DNA of 64,000 nt, taken from positions 1,736,001 through 1,800,000 of the forward strand of contig OY282379.1 of assembly GCA_958295875.1 (NCBI GenBank). The letters are read 5' to 3'. This document shows positions 1 through 7,816 of the stretch, one piece after another. This DNA is from an uncultured Pseudomonadales bacterium (GTDB lineage: Bacteria; Pseudomonadota; Gammaproteobacteria; Pseudomonadales; Azotimanducaceae). A program made the translations under genes and the position numbers. The notes under the pieces are model-generated. The model saw nothing but the letters and a program-made list of their open reading frames with translations, ran no database searches and had not been told where the DNA came from. The stretch's first letter is position 1. Each line of letters starts with the position of its first letter.

Positions 1-1429
1 CCTCGTTCGGCTCAGGGCAAAGGCCGTAGCGTCGGCAAACGAAGCCCCGGCGGGGCGGGCGCCGGTCGGCGAAGGCAGCCATGCCATCGGCTTGGAACGC
101 CGCCACGAAGTTCGCCACGCGACGTGAGTAATCATCCAACAAGGCCGCTTTCTCCGCTGCTTCAAGGAAGCTGTGGCGCAGTGAGTTGCGGGATAGCCGC
201 TCGATTTCCGCCCAAGTGAGGTCGAACTCCGTCACGGCGACGAAGAACTCATCGGTGAGCGTGGAATCCCACATGCCGCGGTCATCCGTGGAGAGGGCCA
301 CGGGCACGCCGATGCGCAGATACTCCGGGAACGGGTGCTGGGCATAGTCGTCCACATACTCCAACAGCAGGTTGGAAATGAGGTTGATCTCCACCAAGTA
401 GGGGCCGTGGCGCATCGCCGTCAACGTCTGTGGGTCTGTGATGAGATTGATGCCGTGGCCGATGCGCTCGGCGCCGAGCAGCAACGTGTCGCGCACATGG
501 TGGTTCGGCTCGTCCACCTCTCCGGCGTGGATGGACAGGCGCACGCCGCTGTGTTGCCGGCGCAGCGCGCGCAGGGTGTCTAGGAAACGCAGCGGGTAGC
601 CCTTGTCGTTGTCCTCCCGCCCAACCATGTTGACGGCCACGATCTCTTGATGGCGCGCCGCGATGTCGTAAAGCTGGGCGAGCTGCGCCTCGGCGTCCGC
701 AACGAAGCGCAGCAACGAGACCTGCATGCGCACGCTCACCCCGGTGGCTTGGGCATCTGGCCGCGCGATGCGTTCGCGGTAGATGTCCATCACCGCATCG
801 GGGCTCAACGCGTCGCCGTTGCTGGCCCGCAAGCCGCGCACGCCCACTTGCGGCTCGATGTAGGCCACGCCCTCGGCGCCGAAGGCTTGCATGTTGCGGT
901 ACAGCGCTTCCGCGATTAAGTGCGGGTTGCGCGTCATGTCGCCCAAACGGCTCCAATGCGCCTCGAAGAACTCGTTGCGGCCTTCGTGGGCTTGGTCGAG
1001 CCGCAGGCTGTCGAGCCAAGCGGCCTTCTGGCTGCCCGTCAAGCTCTCAAGGGGCACATACTCGGAGCGCTCGCAGGCGTTGAACCGCTCCAAGGTGTTC
1101 TGGTCGACGGTGTGGAAGCGGAACAGGTAGGGCGGGCGGCGGGGCGGCCGCGCCGCGTCGGCGCAGTTTTCGATCTTCACCTTGGTGTAATAGCGGTAGC
1201 CGTTGGCCGCCTGCGCCACGGCCAGATCGAAGTACCACTCGGAGAAAACGGAGCCGCCGAGGTGCAGGTGCAAGTCTCCGCCCTTGGGCATCGCGTACAG
1301 AAAGCGATGCAGTTCGGCGGGGGTGGCCGTGTCCTTGAACGTCTCGAACCAGTCCTGCGCGACGGCGCTGCCGGCGCTGGCCACAGCGAGCAAACCGGCG
1401 ATTGGAACAGCGCGCCACCAGCCGCGCAT
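1..1429 (-). CDS. Exported adenosine deaminase (ADGF/CECR1-like), 3' end beyond window
   Basis: The product is predicted to deaminate adenosine to inosine outside the cytoplasm. About 476 residues are visible, beginning at an ATG with a hydrophobic signal peptide ending near AVAQ (residue 25). Metal-ligand and catalytic signatures of the amidohydrolase-fold adenosine deaminases are all present: GDLHLHLGG (His54 and His56), SIHAGE (His301, Glu304), RIGHG, and STDD (Asp382-Asp383). The N-terminal region between the signal peptide and the core resembles the secreted ADGF branch rather than cytosolic Add. No stop codon occurs before the window edge, but the length suggests it is nearly complete. 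It lies downstream of the TonB receptor on the same strand, separated by a strong hairpin. Family assignment is confident; preference for adenosine over deoxyadenosine is unknown. Confidence 0.88.
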   Translation of the reverse strand, partial: MRGWWRAVPIAGLLAVASAGSAVAQDWFETFKDTATPAELHRFLYAMPKGGDLHLHLGGSVFSEWYFDLAVAQAANGYRYYTKVKIENCADAARPPRRPPYLFRFHTVDQNTLERFNACERSEYVPLESLTGSQKAAWLDSLRLDQAHEGRNEFFEAHWSRLGDMTRNPHLIAEALYRNMQAFGAEGVAYIEPQVGVRGLRASNGDALSPDAVMDIYRERIARPDAQATGVSVRMQVSLLRFVADAEAQLAQLYDIAARHQEIVAVNMVGREDNDKGYPLRFLDTLRALRRQHSGVRLSIHAGEVDEPNHHVRDTLLLGAERIGHGINLITDPQTLTAMRHGPYLVEINLISNLLLEYVDDYAQHPFPEYLRIGVPVALSTDDRGMWDSTLTDEFFVAVTEFDLTWAEIERLSRNSLRHSFLEAAEKAALLDDYSRRVANFVAAFQADGMAAFADRRPPRRGFVCRRYGLCPEPNE

Positions 1430-1495
1430 GGCAGCGCCGATGGCGGTGAACGCCCTGCGCCGCGGCGTTAGGTGCCGGCGAACGACATCATGCGC

Positions 1496-1527
1496 CGGCC
1501 GGTGCGCCCTCATGCGCACGCCGGCCG
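1496..1527 (-). terminator. GC-rich hairpin between receptor and deaminase genes
   Basis: An inverted repeat with arms at 1496-1507 (CGGCCGGTGCGC) and 1514-1527, with one bulged pair and a 6-nt loop, sits between the stop of the TonB receptor gene and the start of the deaminase gene. No U-tract follows on either strand, so it could attenuate transcription or stabilise an mRNA end rather than act as a full intrinsic terminator. Confidence 0.4.
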
Positions 1528-1566
1528 ACGCCATTTGAGCTTTGACGCTCGCCAACCGCTGGCCGC

Positions 1567-3984
1567 CTAGAACCGATAGGCCACCGAGGCTTGGAAGTGC
1601 CGCGGCAGTTCTGGCAGCACGATCACGGAGCCGAACAGGTTCGGGAAGTTGGAGCGGAAATACTCCTCGTCCGTCAGGTTCTTGCCGTTGAGCGTGAAGC
1701 TCCAGCGCTCGGCGTCATACTGCAGGCCGAGGTTCACGAGGGTGTAAGAAGGCAGTTCCACCGCTTGGGAGAAGCCGGAATACACGCTGTCCACGTCGAT
1801 CACGCTGCCGAACACCTTCCAGCCGTTGCCGATGTCGTAAATCCCACTCAAGCTCAGGATGTTCTCCGGAATGCCGGCGCGGCGCGCGTCGCTGTTATTG
1901 GCCAGCGTGACGAAGCCGCCAACCGTGCCACCGTAGAACGTCCATGGCGGCGTGTCCGGCAAGTCGTCCGCGCCGAGGAAGCTGAACCGGCCGCCGCCAT
2001 CCAGCGTGCTCAGGTTGGTCACCTCGATGTTGGTGAAGGCCGCCGTGAGCGTCAGCTTCTCGGAGGCCAGCCAACGCAACTCGAACTCGAAGCCTTCTGT
2101 CTTGGATGCTTGGTTCGTGACGATGGATTGGGCGCTGAAATCGATGCGTTCCTGCTCGTAGTACGCCGCCTGCATGAAGAGCCGGTCGTTGAGGAACGAA
2201 CCCTTCACACCGCCTTCGAGCAACTCGGAGCCGGCGACGGCGTTGCCGTCCGCGATGTTCTCAACGGTGATGTCCCCTTGTTGGCTGGTAATCATCGTTG
2301 TTTGCTCAGAGGCCGTGAAGTAAGGCACCAAGCCGAAGCTCGTGGTGTACGACACGCTTGCCGTCCAAGAGAAGGCGCCTTCGGTGTCCGTGGCGCGTGT
2401 GTCGCCATTGCCGAACAGGAGCAGTTCGCCCGGCTGGAAGCTCTCAAGGTCGATGCGGTCTTGGCGCACGCCCAGAATGACGTTCAGGCCGTTGTCGAAG
2501 TCCAAGTCCACGAGGGCGGCGAGGCCGATGACCGTGTGCTTGCCGATGTGGTACTCGGTGTACTCCTTGTTGATGCGCGTTGCCAACAGGCGCAGGTCCC
2601 TAGCGGTGGACGGGCGCGTGATGTCGCGTCGGTCGAAGTGCTCGTTGATGTAGTCGTCGCCGCGGTCGAAGTCTGTATGGCGAATCGATGGCGACAGCAG
2701 CGCGCTTAGACGCATGGCGTCGAACTCTTGCGAGAACTTGAACACCAGCTGGTCTTCCATCACCCAAGTTTTGCCTTCTTGCGAAAAGCCGTAGGCGTTT
2801 TCGCTCAGGTTGTCGTACTCCTCGTAGTAGAGCTTGTTGGTGAATGTCCAGCGGTCGCTCATGGTGTGGAAGAAATCCAGATACAGCACGGTGCTCTCGC
2901 TCTGCAGCACATCATCTGGCGACACCAGCACTTGGTTTCGCCGCAGGCGCGTGGTGCCGACCGTCGCCGGGTCCAACGATAAGTCGTCGGGGAACGTCAC
3001 CGCGTCTGTGCGGCTCGACGGGTCGAAGACGAACTGGAACATGCCGCCGGTGCCGCCGTTCGCGGCGTTGTACTCCCCATGGGAGATGGAGCCGTCGCCG
3101 TCGGTGTCGAGGGGCTTGGCGAGGCCGGTGACGTAGATGCGGTCGTCGATGAGCGCCTGCGAGATGCGGTTCCACCCGGCCACCTGATTGCTGTCGAAGC
3201 GGTAGTGCATGCCGCCGAAGGCGATGCGCGAGCGCTCCGTCAGGTCCATGTTGAAGGTGGCTTGCAGGTTCGTCGTGCGGAGTTCCGTGTTCTCGTAGAA
3301 ACTGCCCGAATCCTCGATTTGCCCGAACAAGTAGTAGCCGACGGACTTGTCGCCGAGGCGCCCCGGCCCGCCGACCTCGCCGGTGAGCACGGATTTGTCC
3401 CAACTGCCCACCACTGCGGACAACTCGCCCGTGGGTTGCGCAAGGTACTGGCCAGTTTCCGCGCGGGCGGACTTCGGAACGAAGTTCATGTAGCCGCCGA
3501 TCTTGCTCGGCCCGTAGATGACGGACGCCGGGCCGCGCACGATGTCCACCCGGTCTGCCGCGCCGATGGGCATGGTGTAGTTGCCTGGGTTGTCGAGGCG
3601 GCGAATGCCGTTGAAGTAGTTCTCGCCAGAGGTGCCGCGCAGGTCCAGCGAGCCGGACACGCCAAAGAAAGACTGTGTGAAACTGCCTGGCGAGAGCACG
3701 ACGAAATCGTCGATTTCCGTGATGCCGAACTGGTCGATGGTCTCGATGGTGATGCTGGTGGCCGAACGCGGCGTCTCCAACAGCGTCTTGTCGAAGCCGA
3801 AGATGGTTTCTATCGGCCCCGACGGCAGGATGCCGATGGCATCCTCGGCCTCGTCTTCGGCGGTGTAAACCTCCAGTTCCACCACCTCTTCATCGGCCTC
3901 ATCTTGCGCGCCTGCGGGCAGGCCGGCGAAGCCAATGGTCATCGCTGCGAGCCCGTAGATGGTTCGCAGTGCCAGTCTCCTCAT
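1567..3984 (-). CDS. TonB-dependent outer-membrane receptor with an EF-hand-like loop
   Basis: This 805-residue protein is a TonB-dependent transporter, a 22-strand beta-barrel with an N-terminal plug that imports a substrate across the outer membrane using TonB energy. A signal peptide ends near PAGAQ. The plug follows (LETPRSATSITIE, RGTSGENYFNGIRR, VDIVRGPASVIYGP), then the barrel, ending in the typical aromatic terminus VAYRF. The plug is most like siderophore-type receptors. Residues DTDGDGSISHGE (3073-3108) form a canonical EF-hand calcium-loop pattern. The ATG at 3984 has a GGAG Shine-Dalgarno 7 nt upstream, better than the in-frame TTG at 3990. Flanking genes encode a nucleoside permease-like protein and an exported adenosine deaminase, so nucleosides are a plausible cargo; that is inference. 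Confidence 0.93.
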   Translation of the reverse strand: MRRLALRTIYGLAAMTIGFAGLPAGAQDEADEEVVELEVYTAEDEAEDAIGILPSGPIETIFGFDKTLLETPRSATSITIETIDQFGITEIDDFVVLSPGSFTQSFFGVSGSLDLRGTSGENYFNGIRRLDNPGNYTMPIGAADRVDIVRGPASVIYGPSKIGGYMNFVPKSARAETGQYLAQPTGELSAVVGSWDKSVLTGEVGGPGRLGDKSVGYYLFGQIEDSGSFYENTELRTTNLQATFNMDLTERSRIAFGGMHYRFDSNQVAGWNRISQALIDDRIYVTGLAKPLDTDGDGSISHGEYNAANGGTGGMFQFVFDPSSRTDAVTFPDDLSLDPATVGTTRLRRNQVLVSPDDVLQSESTVLYLDFFHTMSDRWTFTNKLYYEEYDNLSENAYGFSQEGKTWVMEDQLVFKFSQEFDAMRLSALLSPSIRHTDFDRGDDYINEHFDRRDITRPSTARDLRLLATRINKEYTEYHIGKHTVIGLAALVDLDFDNGLNVILGVRQDRIDLESFQPGELLLFGNGDTRATDTEGAFSWTASVSYTTSFGLVPYFTASEQTTMITSQQGDITVENIADGNAVAGSELLEGGVKGSFLNDRLFMQAAYYEQERIDFSAQSIVTNQASKTEGFEFELRWLASEKLTLTAAFTNIEVTNLSTLDGGGRFSFLGADDLPDTPPWTFYGGTVGGFVTLANNSDARRAGIPENILSLSGIYDIGNGWKVFGSVIDVDSVYSGFSQAVELPSYTLVNLGLQYDAERWSFTLNGKNLTDEEYFRSNFPNLFGSVIVLPELPRHFQASVAYRF

Positions 3985-4137
3985 CTGCAATCTCCGTCTG
4001 AAGGGCGAGCTCGGGTTTCGCCGCCCGCCGGTGGCGCGTGTACAGCCGAGTCAGGTAGGAAAGGCAGAAACACGCTGCCGCCCCGTCAGCGAAGCGCCGA
4101 CGAGGGAAAGCTGCCTCCCAGACCCCCGCGTGAGATT
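3985..4137 (-). promoter_or_regulatory. Structured leader upstream of the TonB receptor gene
   Basis: The 153 bp between the permease stop and the receptor start contain at least two hairpins on the minus strand. One is a GGCAG/CTGCC stem (4062-4066 with 4074-4078). The other is a 7-bp stem with a triloop near 4086-4102. Part of this leader (4103-4137) recurs unchanged in the decayed copy at 7763-7797. It could be an untranslated regulatory leader or only a processing site. I could not match it to a complete known riboswitch core. Confidence 0.3.
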
Positions 4138-5190
4138 TTAGCGCAATTCGCTGGCGGGTGGTGTTTCCCGATGCTCGGCCCAGCCCTTGATGAGCGTTTG
4201 CGCCACCACGTTGCCCACCTGGAAGGCGGCCTCCAAGCCGGGCCGTCCCTGGCCGGGATACTCGGCCGTTGCGCTCCATGCGGCGTCCTTGCCCGGCGGC
4301 GGCATGGAGAAGTTGCTCACCGTGCGCAGCACCAGCACGCGCTCCATGTCCGCCTTGCCGATGGCCGCGAGGCGGGCGAGGGCCGTCAAGGTGCCGCTGT
4401 CTTCCATGTTGGTGGTGACGAACTCTGCGTCCTCGCCGCCATAGAGCCGCACCCAATCGTTGGCCCAGTCGTTCAGCAGGGCGCCGTGCCAGTAGGTGCT
4501 GGCGGACAAGGTGTCGCCGAGCATCACGGTTGGCGGCTGCAGCGCCCGCGGATAGCCCACGTAGGCGGCGCGGCCCTCCTCCAGCGCCGCGCTGTCGGCT
4601 AGGGCGTGGGGACGTGTGAGGGCGGCGGCCCACTCCGCCAACGGCGCGTTCAGCGCGAAGTGGACGTTGTCGATGGTCCAACCGGTCTTGATGTCTGCCG
4701 CGTCCTGCGCCGGCGCTTCGGCGCCAAGGGGAATCAAGCCGTAGGGCCAGCCCTCGGGGATCTCGCGGGCGTCGATTTCATACAAGAGGTCGCCATCGAC
4801 CACATGGCGCGCCCACACGGCGCTGCCTAGGCTCACGTCTTCCGGGTCGCCCCCGGCGATGCCGGCGATCAACCAATAGGCGCGCCGCAGGTCGAAGCGA
4901 GGGTCATAGCCGAGCGCCATCACGCTCGCCGCGGCGTTGGCGATGCCGCCGCCGATGCAAATCCCCAAGGCGCCGTCGGCGTTGGCGCGCAGCGGATAGG
5001 GGCCGGCGGGAAAATCGTGTTCGATGGGCAGAGGCAGGCGTTCCACCCAAAACTGAAACTCGCCGGGACGGTCGCCCGTCAAGGCGCCATGCTCGAACAT
5101 GCTCACGATGACGACCTTCACTTCCGTGGCGCCCTGCGCGGCGCTCAGTGGAGCTAGGCTCGCGAGAACTGCGAGGATCAGTTTGCGCAT
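4138..5190 (-). CDS. Purine nucleoside permease (NUP) family protein
   Basis: The 350-residue product matches the NUP family, related in fold to nucleoside phosphorylases and named after a fungal purine nucleoside permease. It starts with a clear signal peptide (MRKLILAVLASLAPLSAAQG), so the bacterial protein should be periplasmic. Recognisable segments include VVIVSMFEHGA, the glycine-rich CIGGGIANAAAS and the conserved TTNMEDSGTLTAL. It has no obvious multi-span membrane region, so nucleoside binding or phosphorolysis in the periplasm is as likely as transport. A longer reading frame upstream of this ATG is arginine-rich and not protein-like; the ATG at 5190 immediately precedes the signal peptide. 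It is the first gene of a three-gene minus-strand nucleoside locus. A decayed second copy lies at 7798-8050. Confidence 0.85.
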   Translation of the reverse strand: MRKLILAVLASLAPLSAAQGATEVKVVIVSMFEHGALTGDRPGEFQFWVERLPLPIEHDFPAGPYPLRANADGALGICIGGGIANAAASVMALGYDPRFDLRRAYWLIAGIAGGDPEDVSLGSAVWARHVVDGDLLYEIDAREIPEGWPYGLIPLGAEAPAQDAADIKTGWTIDNVHFALNAPLAEWAAALTRPHALADSAALEEGRAAYVGYPRALQPPTVMLGDTLSASTYWHGALLNDWANDWVRLYGGEDAEFVTTNMEDSGTLTALARLAAIGKADMERVLVLRTVSNFSMPPPGKDAAWSATAEYPGQGRPGLEAAFQVGNVVAQTLIKGWAEHRETPPASELR

Positions 5191-5501
5191 GGCGCTCAAG
5201 CCTCCGATGGCAAGGACGAGCCGGCATTCGTGGCGGGCGAGCGTGGCCACCCGCCGCCGGATGGCCGGCAGACGCCGGCGGCACAATCTACCACTTCGGG
5301 CGCGGGCGCTGCCGGGCCAGTGGCGATGCGCGGGCCGGGCAACGACGGCCTTATGGAGCGCGCGTGGGAGCAGCGGCCGCGGTGGCAGGGACGATGACTG
5401 CGCTGCCCAAGACATCGTTCGCCATGGTGCAGACGGCGCCGCGCGTCTTGACGCCGCACGATGTGCCGCTGCCAGACATCGACGACGACGGCGCCATCTT
5501 G
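5181..5501 (+). repeat. Left copy of long direct duplication (permease 5' end to dehydrogenase 5' end)
   Basis: This segment repeats at 8041-8485 in the same orientation with scattered substitutions. Both contain the start of the permease gene, the intergenic region and the start of the zinc alcohol dehydrogenase gene. The left copy lacks about 130-140 bp that the right copy keeps (roughly 8196-8337). The two copies bracket the lower-GC insert 5502-7723. Confidence 0.85.
5394..5501 (+). pseudogene. Truncated 5' end of zinc alcohol dehydrogenase gene
   Basis: Thirty-six codons from an ATG match the first 36 codons of the intact dehydrogenase at 8378, differing at a few positions, through PLPDIDDDGAIL. 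The similarity stops abruptly at 5501, where sequence antisense to a cytochrome P450 fragment begins. It is a duplication remnant, not a functional gene. Confidence 0.85.
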
Positions 5502-5656
5502 AGCATGCGTACTTCATCTTCTTCCGGCACGCCTAAAATCATCATGATCACACGCAGTGGGTACATGTGAGTGGTTAACTCGTGAAAATATGCGTCGCCT
5601 GCAAACGTTGCCGGTTTTACAAGATCTCGGTAATCCATCTTTCTCTCCGTCTTCAA
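5502..5656 (-). pseudogene. Cytochrome P450 internal fragment
   Basis: On the minus strand about 50 codons encode a stretch containing YPLRVIMMILGVPEEDEVRML. This matches the segment ahead of the I helix in bacterial cytochrome P450s, where a PLRVIMxxLGVPEED motif is typical. Neither the N-terminal portion nor the oxygen-binding and haem-Cys regions is present. The fragment is cut at 5501 by the duplicated dehydrogenase start and begins only 4 bp after the SRPBCC gene stop. It therefore looks like the stub of the next gene in the imported cluster, truncated at both ends. Confidence 0.7.
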
Positions 5657-5660
5657 AACC

Positions 5661-6140
5661 CTAGCCTTCTAATCTCGCCTTGAGGTTTTTGTTTCCCTGT
5701 TCGTAGGCCAGTCGCGCAGCCGTGGGATCCCAGAAGAGCACATAAACCCCGGTGTAGTACTCATACTGAGTTACTTTCGTGCCTTCGAGCACTGCCTCCA
5801 AATACCAGTTGTGGTCATAGGTCAGGATGAGAGGATATCCGCCACCTTGATGCATCCATTCCCTGGGTACGAAGTCCTCTACCTCAACTTGTACTCGTGT
5901 GGGATCGCCTTCGCCCATCTTCATCTGCAACGCGACTTGGCTGCCTTCAGCAAACACACCTTCATAGGAAACGAAAATCGGATTCCAGTCGGGGTAAGAG
6001 GAGGGATCAGTGATCACGGCCCAAACCTCATCAGGCGTCGCCTCAATCAGAATCTCAGCACGCACTGATTTACGCGTGACCAAGCCGACAACTACCACTA
6101 CCGCTAGGAGGACCAGGACTCCAATAATCCACTTGTTCAT
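5661..6140 (-). CDS. Membrane-anchored SRPBCC-domain protein
   Basis: The 159-residue product has one N-terminal transmembrane helix (about residues 4-22, IIGVLVLLAVVVVVGLV) followed by an SRPBCC/polyketide-cyclase-like domain: EILIEATPDEVWAVITDPSSYPDWNPIF. This helix-grip fold binds hydrophobic ligands such as lipids, steroids or polyketides. It overlaps the upstream gene by one base (TAATG), so the two are translationally coupled. GC is close to 50 %, clearly below flanking genes. Ligand and reaction are unknown; association with an SDR and a P450 stub hints at modification of a hydrophobic compound. Confidence 0.75.
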   Translation of the reverse strand: MNKWIIGVLVLLAVVVVVGLVTRKSVRAEILIEATPDEVWAVITDPSSYPDWNPIFVSYEGVFAEGSQVALQMKMGEGDPTRVQVEVEDFVPREWMHQGGGYPLILTYDHNWYLEAVLEGTKVTQYEYYTGVYVLFWDPTAARLAYEQGNKNLKARLEG

Positions 6141-6580
6141 TAGATACCTTCCTCCAAATCAATCACGATCAGGTTCGCGTTGAGCCAATCGGGCAGCCAC
6201 TTAGGAACGTTCGGTCGCAACCGCGTGAAGACATCACTTGTATATGCAGGGTCATCCAGGATAACCCTAGCTTTCCCTTTGAGTTCTTCGCCTTTGATTA
6301 GCAGTGTGACGGGCACATCACCAGCTCGAAGTGCCCGCCACCAACGACCATCAGCTCCCGCAAAAACCTGACTACCTTCCCGCAGGTAGTTCATCGGTAT
6401 CCGTTGGCCATCTGGGAGTGTCATCAGCATAACAATATCGGCACGCTCCCCATTTGGATGTTCTGTGAGCTCTTTAGTGACCCGGTCATTCACGACGAGC
6501 GAGTAGTAAGCCGAACCACCTAGGTAGAACAGAACCGCTATCCCTACAACCCCAGCGATGCTGATTGATATCCACTTCAT
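6140..6580 (-). CDS. Membrane-anchored nitroreductase/deazaflavin-oxidoreductase-like small protein
   Basis: The 146-residue product has an N-terminal transmembrane helix (residues about 4-25) and a small domain. Its pattern (RADIVMLMTLPDGQRIPMNYLREGSQVF, then WWRALRAGDVPVTLLIKGEE) resembles the split-barrel nitroreductase/quinone-reductase family that includes F420-dependent Ddn enzymes. The typical conserved GRKSG-type motif is not clearly kept, so cofactor use is uncertain and this could be a non-catalytic relative. It is coupled to the downstream SRPBCC gene and shares its lower GC. Confidence in the gene is good; in the family, moderate. Confidence 0.6.
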   Translation of the reverse strand: MKWISISIAGVVGIAVLFYLGGSAYYSLVVNDRVTKELTEHPNGERADIVMLMTLPDGQRIPMNYLREGSQVFAGADGRWWRALRAGDVPVTLLIKGEELKGKARVILDDPAYTSDVFTRLRPNVPKWLPDWLNANLIVIDLEEGI

Positions 6581-6620
6581 CCATCTCCTCCTAACTCAAC
6601 GCCCTGGGACGAATACCGGT

Positions 6621-6836
6621 CTAGCTCGCAACCGCGAGTAGCGCCCCAGTCTCCGAGAAAATGTTCATCACTCCCTGGTAGAGTCGACCAGTGACTTCCT
6701 CCATGGCTGTCACGACAGCGGCACTCGTCACACCACCCATCATTGCATAACGGCCTAGAACGCCTACACACCCAGCTTGAGAGGCTGAAAGTCGAAACCG
6801 GTCGGCATCTAGCCGATGAGGTATCCAAAACGTCAT
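6621..6836 (-). CDS. Small hypothetical protein, possibly spurious
   Basis: A 71-codon frame lies between the SDR stop and the nitroreductase-like gene. Its C-terminal half (YAMMGGVTSAAVVTAMEEV) is a moderately hydrophobic helix with a faint Flp-pilin-like look, but there is no processing site. No convincing ribosome-binding site precedes it. It may be a remnant or not a gene at all. Confidence 0.25.
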   Translation of the reverse strand: MTFWIPHRLDADRFRLSASQAGCVGVLGRYAMMGGVTSAAVVTAMEEVTGRLYQGVMNIFSETGALLAVAS

Positions 6837-6848
6837 GCTTGGACGAGC

Positions 6849-7688
6849 TTATGCTGGTGGTGCGGGAAGCAGTAATCCCGTCAAGTTGTTGTAAAACACC
6901 TGCCGCCCAGGAGACTGGGACAGTCCAACCAGCATTTGGGCATCACTACCGCACGGGTTATGCACCGGCATATCTTCTATCGCGCACTGATAGATTAGGT
7001 CAGCTACCTCTTGGGCGTCTGCAGTCTGTTCGCTCCCGTGGTGATCCTCGACGATAGCGCCGAAGTGAGCTCGAATTTTCTGCGCGTGTTCTACCACTTG
7101 GGTATCACCCGTTTCCAGATTGTCCTGTACGTTCCCGTTGAACGCAGTCGCGTAGGCACCGGGAAGCACTGAACACACCTTGATACCAAGATCACGACAC
7201 TCCATAGCTAAAGCCTCTGTGAAGCCTTCGACGGCCCACTTCGAAGCGCAATAAGATGTCTCGAGAGGGATGCCGATCATCCCAGCCATGGAAGTCACAT
7301 TAATAACTACGCCAGCGCCCTGCTTTCTCAGGATGGGCATTACAGCACGGGTGGTGTTAAACACGCCAAAAACGTTGGTATCAAACATGGCGCGAACCGA
7401 CTCGTCGCTTGATTGTTCCAGCGCCGCATGGCCACCGTAGCCTGCGTTATTCACAAGCACATCAATCGTTCCGAAGTTGTCGATCGCCTGACTTATCGCG
7501 TCGTTTATGCTCGACTGATCAGTCACATCCAACGCCAGCACCAACGTATTCTCTAGGGCATTCAATTCTGTTGCGTTTTCTGGTCGTCGCATGGTTGCAA
7601 CCACGTTCCAGCCTTTTTCCTGAAACGTAAACGCCGCCAAGCGGCCCATTCCAGTCGAACATCCTGTGATCAATACAGTTTTAGACAT
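6849..7688 (-). CDS. Short-chain dehydrogenase/reductase (classical SDR)
   Basis: The 279-residue product is a classical SDR, an NAD(P)-dependent oxidoreductase of alcohols or ketones. It shows the cofactor motif TGCSTGMG near the N-terminus, NNAGYGG, the catalytic Ser in NVTSMAG and the YxxxK pair in YCASKWA. It begins the lower-GC minus-strand cluster, upstream of the nitroreductase-like and SRPBCC genes. Its start lies only about 35 bp from the junction with the decayed duplication at 7724, so its native promoter may be missing. The substrate cannot be inferred. Confidence 0.92.
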   Translation of the reverse strand: MSKTVLITGCSTGMGRLAAFTFQEKGWNVVATMRRPENATELNALENTLVLALDVTDQSSINDAISQAIDNFGTIDVLVNNAGYGGHAALEQSSDESVRAMFDTNVFGVFNTTRAVMPILRKQGAGVVINVTSMAGMIGIPLETSYCASKWAVEGFTEALAMECRDLGIKVCSVLPGAYATAFNGNVQDNLETGDTQVVEHAQKIRAHFGAIVEDHHGSEQTADAQEVADLIYQCAIEDMPVHNPCGSDAQMLVGLSQSPGRQVFYNNLTGLLLPAPPA

Positions 7689-7723
7689 TACTTCTCGCTC
7701 CTAACTTGTTCCGCTACCGCTTG

Positions 7724-7816
7724 AGGTCCATGTTGAAGGTGGCTTGCAGGTTCGTCGTCCGCAGGGAAAGCTGCCTCCCAGACCCCCGCGTGAGATTTTA
7801 GCGCAATTCGCTGGCG
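7724..7816 (-). pseudogene. Fragments of TonB receptor gene and its leader
   Basis: Bases 7724-7758 are identical to 3242-3276 inside the TonB receptor gene. Bases 7763-7816 are identical to 4103-4156, covering the leader and last codons of the permease gene. The roughly 820 bp that lie between them in the original are deleted. This is the left end of the decayed duplicate. Confidence 0.85.

Noticed and set aside
3985..4137. Cobalamin or TPP riboswitch before the TonB receptor
   Set aside because: A few short matches to riboswitch end motifs occur but the conserved cores are not present in order on the transcribed strand.
3079..4602. Long plus-strand frame across the TonB receptor and permease genes
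   Set aside because: It is antisense to two well-supported genes and has no recognisable protein features.
4138..5517. Extended 459-codon start for the nucleoside permease
   Set aside because: The extra 109 residues are arginine-rich, overlap the divergent dehydrogenase remnant and precede a clear signal peptide starting at 5190.
5502..7723. Insertion sequence or transposon as the source of the insert
   Set aside because: No transposase, integrase, terminal inverted repeats or short target duplication were found; the flanks are long direct copies of host genes instead.
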